Assembly: GCA_965232595.1 (NCBI GenBank)
Contig: OZ246983.1
Coordinates: forward strand, 496,001 to 560,000
DNA from: SZUA-309 sp965232595
Lineage (GTDB): Bacteria > Pseudomonadota > Gammaproteobacteria > Pseudomonadales > Azotimanducaceae
DNA: 64,000 nucleotides
Reading direction: 5' to 3'
Of this stretch, positions 58,521 to 64,000 are shown in pieces. Made by a program: the position numbers and the translations under genes. How positions within the stretch are numbered: position 1 is the stretch's first letter; the number at the start of each line of letters is the position of its first letter. The notes below the pieces were generated by a model. That model did not search any database. It worked only from the letters and a program-made list of their open reading frames with translations, and was not told the DNA's origin.

Positions 58521-59978
58521 TTAACCTGCCCTGGCGCCGGCCGCCTGACCCGCCGCCTCGAGCAGCTCGTTGAATACGTCGTCCGCCGCATCCGCAATCC
58601 GCTCCAGATCCGGCAGCAGACGCGTTTCCGAGATGAACGAGAAAAACAGCTGCCGGTTGTAGCTGAGAATGGTGACGCTGAAGCCGACGTTGCCCGTAAG
58701 CACCAGCAGGCCGATGGTGTCGATCACCTCGAGGCCACACATGTACTGCGGCACCTGCACGCCCGGCACGTTGGTGCAGACGAAGTTGATCCCGACGTTC
58801 GGCGGCCGGAAGCCTCCTACCCGCGGCATCGCCGGCAGGCTCATCCGCGCCATGGCCGCCGTGGGGTCCATTGGGGTGCCGACGAGCTGAGTGGCCATCA
58901 TGGCCACGGGGGGAACGTAAGGCATGGACTCCTGCATGAGGGTCACCGACTGCGCTTCCTGCTCGCGCTTGATCCGCTCCATCTCGCCGACCACCGCATG
59001 CAGCCGCTGCACCGGGTCCAGCGTCTCCGCCGGCAGGCGTGGGAAGATCGCCGACACCTCGTTGCCGAGCGCGCCCTTCTTGTCTTCCGTGCGCACGTTC
59101 ACCGGACACATCACCCGCAGGTACTGCCCGTTGCTGGCCGCCTCGTCTTTGTCCGCCAGATAGCGAGCCACCGCCTCCGAGACCACCGTCAGCACCACGT
59201 CGTTGATCGTGCCGCCAAGCTGGCGGCGGATCTCTCTGATCTCGCCGAACGGCTTCTTGATCCAACGCACCTTGCGCGTCGGGCCGACGATGCCGGCGTT
59301 GAATGGCGCCGTCACCGCCGGCTGAGCAACGAACCGCGTCATCACCTCCGTGGCCCGGCGCATCAGCTGGGTGTTCGAGGCTGCCTGGCTGGCGAGGTTG
59401 ACCAGGTTCTTCTGGCCAATCGCCTTCACGTTGTCCCGAACCGCCTCTGACAGCAGCTCAGCAGGTGATGGTGGCTCCTCAGGCTGCCAGGGCTCATTCG
59501 GCGCCACCGGTTCGCCGGCGTCGGGATCCATGTCATACAGCACCAGGGTCAGCTCGATGCCAGACGCGCCGTCGATCATCGCGTGGTGGGTCTGCTGCAG
59601 CAGCAGCGTCTTCCCGGGCACACCAGAAATCATGACCATCCGCCAGAGCGGCGCGTCCCGCGGCAACAGCGGCTCGTTCAGCGCCACCGCTGCGTCCACC
59701 GCGTCTTCGTAGCTGGTGCCGGGCGGCAGCTCGTGGTGCACCACGTGATTAGTCAGATCGAAGTCCGGATCGTCCACCCAGACCGGATGGGCGATGCTGA
59801 ATGGAATCTGCTGCAGCTTGCGCCGGTAAGCCGGCACCTGGTGAATACGCTTCTCGAAGCGAGTCAGCAGGCGCTGAAAGTCCAGCTCGCCATCCAGCGT
59901 GTACACCGATGAGATGTGCATCGGGCTGCTGGCTGACTCACCGTAAATGAAGGACGCGTCTGTTTCCGTCAGGCGCAT
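58521..59978 (-). CDS. wax ester synthase/diacylglycerol acyltransferase (WS/DGAT)
   Basis: The 485-residue enzyme makes wax esters or triacylglycerols from acyl-CoA for storage. The N-terminus MRLTETDASFIYGESASSPMHISSVYTLDG and the active-site motif HHAMIDGASG near residue 130 (HHxxxDG) are family marks. Also present are NDVVLTVVSEAVARYL, MCPVNVRTEDKKGALGNEVSAIF and the C-terminal NVGFSVTILSYNRQLFFSFISE. AAAGGGGGCAGT lies before the ATG at 59978; an upstream extension is out of keeping with the family. The transcript faces the convergent membrane protein gene with 6 bases between the stops. Confidence 0.93.
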   Translation of the reverse strand: MRLTETDASFIYGESASSPMHISSVYTLDGELDFQRLLTRFEKRIHQVPAYRRKLQQIPFSIAHPVWVDDPDFDLTNHVVHHELPPGTSYEDAVDAAVALNEPLLPRDAPLWRMVMISGVPGKTLLLQQTHHAMIDGASGIELTLVLYDMDPDAGEPVAPNEPWQPEEPPSPAELLSEAVRDNVKAIGQKNLVNLASQAASNTQLMRRATEVMTRFVAQPAVTAPFNAGIVGPTRKVRWIKKPFGEIREIRRQLGGTINDVVLTVVSEAVARYLADKDEAASNGQYLRVMCPVNVRTEDKKGALGNEVSAIFPRLPAETLDPVQRLHAVVGEMERIKREQEAQSVTLMQESMPYVPPVAMMATQLVGTPMDPTAAMARMSLPAMPRVGGFRPPNVGINFVCTNVPGVQVPQYMCGLEVIDTIGLLVLTGNVGFSVTILSYNRQLFFSFISETRLLPDLERIADAADDVFNELLEAAGQAAGARAG

Positions 59979-60116
59979 ACTGCCCCCTTTCAATTCAGAT
60001 TCCCCGAACCCGATGTTACCCGTGCTGATCAGCCCATGGCGAGGACGCCGATCAAAAACGTGCGTTGCTCGTAATCGGTGTATCTTGTCGGTTCCCTCTG
60101 CAGACGGAGCAGCGCC

Positions 60117-60728
60117 ATGACCCTGCGCGTAGTGGGGGCCGGCCTCTATCGCACCGGCACGAAGTCGCTCAAGGCAGCGCTGGAAGTCCTGCTCGGCAGG
60201 CCCTCGTACCACATGGCGGAGGTTTTTCAGCACCCGGAGCACATACCGGTCTGGCATGCGGCTGCAGAGGGCCGGATGCCCGACTGGCAGGCATTTCTGA
60301 AGGACTACAACGCCACCCTGGACGCCCCGGCGGCCTACTTCTGGCCGGAGCTCAGCCGGGTTTTTCCGGATGCGCTCATCCTGCTATCCATCCGCTCTGA
60401 GGAATCCTGGTGGCGGAGCGCCAGCCAGACCGTGATGAAGACCGAAGGTATGGTGTCTCCTGAGTGGGATGCCATGAACAACGCGATGCGCGCCTCGCGC
60501 TTCGCAACGACCAGGTCCGACAAGCAGTCGATGATTCACGGCTTCAGGCAACACAACGAACGGGTGCGGGCTGAAGCCGACCCTGACCGGCTGCTGGAGT
60601 GGACAATCGGCGACGGCTGGGAACCGCTCTGCAGTGCCCTGAACGTGCCGATCCCAGACCAGCCTTTTCCGCACACCAACTCAACCGAGGAGTGGCTGGC
60701 TCGCGAGGCGCGTCGCGAGGACCGCTGA
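60117..60728 (+). CDS. sulfotransferase family protein
   Basis: A 203-residue P-loop sulfotransferase-like protein. GAGLYRTGTKSLKAALEVLLG near residue 8 is the PAPS 5'-phosphosulfate loop, and LILLSIRSEESWWRSA is the 3'-phosphate (PSB) segment with Arg and Ser. It resembles the short sulfotransferase_4 type found in bacteria. It would move sulfate from PAPS to an alcohol or amine, but the acceptor is unknown. GGAGCAGCGCC precedes the ATG. It lies 27 bases before phnZ on the same strand and probably shares that operon. Confidence 0.85.
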   Translation: MTLRVVGAGLYRTGTKSLKAALEVLLGRPSYHMAEVFQHPEHIPVWHAAAEGRMPDWQAFLKDYNATLDAPAAYFWPELSRVFPDALILLSIRSEESWWRSASQTVMKTEGMVSPEWDAMNNAMRASRFATTRSDKQSMIHGFRQHNERVRAEADPDRLLEWTIGDGWEPLCSALNVPIPDQPFPHTNSTEEWLAREARREDR

Positions 60729-60755
60729 CAGCCGTCTCCCAGGAAGCAGTTACCC

Positions 60756-61328
60756 ATGCAGCAAACAGACGACCCCGTCAGCCAGATCCTCTCGCTCTAT
60801 GTTGAAACCGGCCACCGTGACTACATCGGCGAGCCCGTCAATCAGCTGGAGCACGCGGCCCAGACCGCCGACTGTGCGCTAGCGGCCGGCCGCAGCGATG
60901 AGGTGGTCTGCGCTGCTTTCCTGCATGACGTCGGCCATCTGTGCAACGCGGACGCAGAGCGAATGGGCAATTGGGGTGCAGCCGGTCACGAAACCCTCGG
61001 CGCCCGATACCTGCTGGCACTCGGCTGCAACGAACGGCTCGCTCAGCTGGTCGAAGGCCATGTGGCCGCCAAGCGTTACCTCACCTTCAAGCAATCCGAG
61101 TACTACCAGCGCCTGTCGAAGGCGAGCAAGGCAACGCTGCGACACCAGGGCGGGCCCATGAGCGCGGACGAGGCTCAGACGTTCGAAGCGAACCCGCTGT
61201 TCGAGCAGATCCTCGAGCTGCGGACCTGGGACGAAGCCGCCAAGGTGCCGGCACAGCCGGTGTCCCTGACGAAGTACGAGGCGATTCTCCGTCGCTACTG
61301 GGAGGACAGCAGTGACGCTGACGGCTGA
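60756..61328 (+). CDS. phnZ: PhnZ-like HD-domain mixed-valent di-iron oxygenase
   Basis: PhnZ cleaves (R)-1-hydroxy-2-aminoethylphosphonate to glycine and phosphate with O2. The 190-residue product keeps the recalled PhnZ residues with a steady offset: Tyr23 and Glu26 of the lid, His33, His57-Asp58 (FLHDVGH), His78, His102 (VEGHVAAKRYL) and Asp159, against Y24, E27, H34, H58, D59, H80, H104 and D161. SKASKATLRHQGGPMSADEAQTFEANP is also typical. Related enzymes such as TmpB act on N-methylated substrates, so the exact phosphonate is not certain. The gene overlaps the dioxygenase gene by 17 bases. Confidence 0.87.
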   Translation: MQQTDDPVSQILSLYVETGHRDYIGEPVNQLEHAAQTADCALAAGRSDEVVCAAFLHDVGHLCNADAERMGNWGAAGHETLGARYLLALGCNERLAQLVEGHVAAKRYLTFKQSEYYQRLSKASKATLRHQGGPMSADEAQTFEANPLFEQILELRTWDEAAKVPAQPVSLTKYEAILRRYWEDSSDADG

Positions 61329-62091
61329 GCAACTGGCGTTCTGGCAAAGCAACGGCTGGCTGCTGTTGCCGAGCTATCTGGACGACGGCGGGCGAGCACG
61401 CCTGGACCAGGCCGTTGCGGACCTGTCCGCCCGGCAGGAGACGGCCGGCAAGTGGATGAAGTACTTCGAGCCTGGCCCGGACGGGCAACGCCAGCTTTGC
61501 CGAGTGGAGAACTTCCTGGCCTACCACTCAGCACTCGCCGAGCTGGTGAACGGACAGGCGATGCTCGGCCTCGTCACTGAGCTGCTTGGCGAGCCGGCGA
61601 TCCTGTTCAAGGAGAAGATCAACTACAAGCTGCCCGGCGGTGCCGGCTTTGCACCGCACCAGGACGCACCCGCGTTCACCACCTTCAACCAGTCGCGGCA
61701 CCTCACCGCCATGCTGAGCGTCGACGCCACCACGCCGGACAACGGCTGCCTGGAGTTCGCAGCACATCCGGGCTTCGGGAAGTCGCTGCCATTGGCCGAC
61801 GATCTGACCATCGCGCCGGAAATCGCCCGGGAGTTGCGGTGGACGCCGCTACCGACTCAACCCGGCGACCTGCTGCTGTTCGACTCCTACCTGCCCCACC
61901 GCTCAGCCGGCAATCAGTCGGCGGCGGCGCGACGGGCGCTGTATCTCACCTACGCCAAAGCGGCGGAAGGCGACCATCGGCTCGAGTACTACGCCCGCAA
62001 ACGCGCGGCCTTCCCACCGGACGTGGAGCGGGAGCCAGGACGTGAGTACGACGACGCCGCCGTGTTCAACGTCGGCAACCCGATCCGCTAA
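61312..62091 (+). CDS. phnY: PhnY-like phytanoyl-CoA dioxygenase family protein
   Basis: A 259-residue Fe(II)/2-oxoglutarate dioxygenase. The facial triad is His116-x-Asp118 (APHQDAP) and His196 (LPHRSAG), with Arg207/208 to bind 2-oxoglutarate. With PhnZ it forms the known two-step oxidative route: PhnY hydroxylates 2-aminoethylphosphonate at C1 and PhnZ cuts the C-P bond. The start is GTG at 61312 with GGAGG six bases upstream inside phnZ. The substrate could be a methylated aminoethylphosphonate, as for TmpA. A sulfatase gene converges 10 bases downstream. Confidence 0.83.
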   Translation: MTLTAEQLAFWQSNGWLLLPSYLDDGGRARLDQAVADLSARQETAGKWMKYFEPGPDGQRQLCRVENFLAYHSALAELVNGQAMLGLVTELLGEPAILFKEKINYKLPGGAGFAPHQDAPAFTTFNQSRHLTAMLSVDATTPDNGCLEFAAHPGFGKSLPLADDLTIAPEIARELRWTPLPTQPGDLLLFDSYLPHRSAGNQSAAARRALYLTYAKAAEGDHRLEYYARKRAAFPPDVEREPGREYDDAAVFNVGNPIR

Positions 62092-62101
62092 AGCGCCGGG
62101 C

Positions 62102-63631
62102 TCACCAGCGGGGCGCAGGTCGGCCGACGGCGCCGTTTTCGGTCAGCTTCACGTGGGTCAGGGTCTGATCCAGATGCCGTGCGCGCCAGGAGAGCAGCCG
62201 CTCGGCGTATTCCAGCCGCACCGATAGCAGCGCCGGATCCTCTGCACGATTGAAGAGCTCATCGGGGTCTTCCTGCAGATCGAACAGCAGCGGCGGCAAA
62301 CCGGCGAAGTGCACGTACTTGTAGTTGTGGTCGCGCAGCACGCTCAGGTTGCAGGCGTGCTGCGGCAGATCCAGTGCTGTCTCCACATCGTCATCCGTCG
62401 GGTCCCGGAAGTCGAACTCCCAATGCGCGGCGTCGCGCCAACCCTGGGCCGGTGCGCCACGTTCGAGCAACGGCGTCAGCGAACGGCCGTCGCTGGCCGG
62501 GTCCGCCGGCAGCCCCACCCAGTCCAGCAGCGTCGGCAGGATGTCCACGTGTTCCGTGAACTCCCTGCGCACCAACCCTCGAGTTCCCTCCGCCCGATCG
62601 CGTGGATCCCGAACGATCAGCGGGATGTGATAGGACTGATCGAAGTAGCCGGACTTGCCCAGCAGCCAGTGATCACCGAGCTGCTCGCCATGGTCTGAGG
62701 TGAAGATGATGAGCGTCTGCTCCCAGGCGCCGTCGGCTTTGAGCGCCGCCACCAGGCGCCCTATGTTGTCATCCACCTCAGACATAAGGCCGAAGTAGCT
62801 GGCCTTCAGCCGCCGTAGCCGTGCTTCCTGCTCCGGCGCCCGGGCGTAGCGTTGCCCGAGCTGCCAGGCGAGCCAGGGATGCTGCTCAGCCTCGATCGCA
62901 GCCGTCTCGGCACGGCGGAATCCGGGCAACTCGTCCGGCGGGTAGTAGGCGTTGTATGGCCGAGGGGCGATCCAGGGCGGATGCGGTCGCAGCAGAGAGA
63001 GATGCACGCACCAGGGCGCCGTTTGCCCGGTGATGTAGTTGATGGCCCGATCGGTCAGGAAGCGGGTGTCATGATGTTCGGCGCTGAGCGCCAGCGGCGC
63101 AGGGGTGTCTCCGCCCTGCTCCCACTCCGGCTGCTCCGCCTTCGTCAGGTAGAGATCGTAGCCGCGTTCCGGCGGCGTAACGCCCTGACCCTCGAGCCAC
63201 TCTGCCCAGAGGGAAACGTCTCCTTCATTCAGCAGCACTTCCGGGTGTAATCCCGGCAGCAGCCCCTCATAGGTCCGCAGCTCTGGTGCATCCGAGGGAT
63301 GTTCACGGGGGTCCGCGCTGGTGTCGGTGTAGCCGAACAGCACCGGATCGTAGCCGGCCTCCCGGAGCTTAAGCGCCCAGTTGGAGTGCCGGCGGTCGAG
63401 CGGCGTGCCGTTGGTCACCGAGCGGTGATTCATCATGTAGAGGCCGGTGTGCAGCGAAGCCCGGCTCGGGCCGCAGGGCACGGCCTGGCAGTAGTGCCCG
63501 GCAAAGAGCACGCCGGCTTCGGCCAGCGCATCCAGATGTGGGGTGCGCAGGCAGGGGTGCTGCAGGGCGGACAGGCAATCACCGCGCCACTGGTCAGCGG
63601 TGATGAGCAGGATGTTCGGTCGGCTGCTCAC
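62102..63631 (-). CDS. sulfatase-like hydrolase
   Basis: The 509-residue enzyme is a type I sulfatase-like protein. Marks are RPNILLITADQWRGDCLSALQHPCLRTPHLD, the formylglycine motif VPCGPSRASLHTGLY with Cys53, and the metal motif FTSDHGEQLGDHWLLGKSGYFD near residue 305. The C-terminal region (LPPLLFDLQEDPDELFNRAEDP) is usual. No signal peptide is evident. The enzyme may desulfate a small organic sulfate or act on a phosphonate monoester, as some close relatives do; the phnYZ operon next to it makes the latter worth considering. A SDR gene is upstream on the same strand. Confidence 0.9.
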   Translation of the reverse strand: MSSRPNILLITADQWRGDCLSALQHPCLRTPHLDALAEAGVLFAGHYCQAVPCGPSRASLHTGLYMMNHRSVTNGTPLDRRHSNWALKLREAGYDPVLFGYTDTSADPREHPSDAPELRTYEGLLPGLHPEVLLNEGDVSLWAEWLEGQGVTPPERGYDLYLTKAEQPEWEQGGDTPAPLALSAEHHDTRFLTDRAINYITGQTAPWCVHLSLLRPHPPWIAPRPYNAYYPPDELPGFRRAETAAIEAEQHPWLAWQLGQRYARAPEQEARLRRLKASYFGLMSEVDDNIGRLVAALKADGAWEQTLIIFTSDHGEQLGDHWLLGKSGYFDQSYHIPLIVRDPRDRAEGTRGLVRREFTEHVDILPTLLDWVGLPADPASDGRSLTPLLERGAPAQGWRDAAHWEFDFRDPTDDDVETALDLPQHACNLSVLRDHNYKYVHFAGLPPLLFDLQEDPDELFNRAEDPALLSVRLEYAERLLSWRARHLDQTLTHVKLTENGAVGRPAPRW

Positions 63632-63662
63632 GCGGTTCGTACCTGCAGCCCGGCGTGGGCCG

Positions 63663-64000
63663 TCACGCCCTCGTCAGGGACTGATCTTCAACGAGCGCAT
63701 CGAGCTGCTTCTGCACCGCCTTCGCCCACCTGGGATGGGTGAGGATCCAGAACCGGTTTTCCGCGATCGAATCAGCCACCAGCTCGCCAACCTCGTCCGG
63801 ATCCATCCCCTGCTCCAGGCTCGCCTGAATGGCGCGCGCCATGTCGCCGGACTTCTCGCCGTCCGCTTTCGGCTTGGCCTGCCCCGGCCGGTAGGTGACC
63901 GAGTTGAAGGAGATGTTGGTGTTGATCGGGCCCGGGCAGAGCACCGAGGCGGTGATCGGGCTCTTCGTGGCCCTGAGCTCCCGCTCGGTGGCGGCCATGA
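63663..64000 (-). CDS. SDR family protein, C-terminal part (truncated by window end)
   Basis: The last 112 codons of a short-chain dehydrogenase are present. TERELRATKSPITASVLCPGPINTNISFN is the PG motif region that follows YxxxK in SDRs. The rest is a helical tail with EVGELVADSIAENRFWILTHPRWAKAVQKQ, as in SDRs of the type with C-terminal HP-x-W. The frame stays open to the window edge, so the real start and the cofactor motif lie outside. It is 31 bases upstream of the sulfatase gene in the same direction. Confidence 0.85.
   Translation of the reverse strand, partial: MAATERELRATKSPITASVLCPGPINTNISFNSVTYRPGQAKPKADGEKSGDMARAIQASLEQGMDPDEVGELVADSIAENRFWILTHPRWAKAVQKQLDALVEDQSLTRA

Noticed and set aside
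1..64000. CRISPR array, transposase, integrase, rRNA or tRNA genes
   Set aside because: None was recognised on reading both strands; tRNA detection by eye is limited, so a structure-based scan would be needed to exclude one.

Overview
The window looks like chromosomal DNA from a GC-rich, aerobic, probably marine Gammaproteobacterium. This is inferred from high GC, dense short-spaced operons, and gene content: PutA, Coq4, a WS/DGAT wax-ester synthase, a PQQ dehydrogenase, a DUF6394/TrkA channel pair and a marine-type RdhA homologue. No rRNA or tRNA gene, CRISPR array, transposase or origin was recognised. The species cannot be named from this sequence.

Layout. 1-8.8 kb: a leftward catabolic block with a PQQ dehydrogenase, a GPH-type transporter, a fused two-domain family III CoA-transferase, a hotdog dehydratase and CreA, next to the tail of another CoA-transferase. 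8.8-15.2 kb: a rightward run with a glutathione transferase, a thioredoxin-fold selenoprotein read through an in-frame UGA, a sulfatase, a hotdog protein and a compact methylamine-dehydrogenase-like set (heavy chain, TTQ light chain, cytochrome c). 15.2-18.4 kb: a leftward operon of an LLM flavin oxidoreductase, an M15-like protein and a second selenoprotein of the glycine/sarcosine/betaine reductase B family. 18.6-30.9 kb: PutA, a K+ channel-type protein with two RCK regions, a large RdhA-like corrinoid/iron-sulfur protein, and Coq4 and phosphotransferase genes that diverge around a 22-bp palindrome.

30.9-41.4 kb is an accessory island: a DUF2235 hydrolase with a lipoprotein partner, an overlapping cassette of membrane protein, exported membrane-anchored protein, lipase, two-TM protein and an unrecognised protein (called here the MAGNIS family), then a convergent TIR-STAND-TPR protein. 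A second MAGNIS paralogue lies at 56.7-57.5 kb, between a ComEC-like MBL protein and another membrane protein. 41.8-54.9 kb: envelope proteins, an S9 peptidase, a CPBP protease, a GST, an MFS transporter, small DUF proteins, and a group with a MerR regulator, a HiPIP and a photolyase/cryptochrome homologue. 58.5-64 kb: the wax-ester synthase, a sulfotransferase-phnZ-phnY operon (oxidative organophosphonate cleavage), a second sulfatase and a truncated SDR.

Most noteworthy: two genes that standard callers would split at a UGA, each followed by a bacterial-SECIS-like hairpin at the right distance; the MAGNIS paralogue pair, whose first 20 residues are identical although half the codons differ; the membrane/lipase/TIR-STAND island; the RdhA-like protein with an internal duplication; and a TTQ amine dehydrogenase set without its usual maturation genes nearby.
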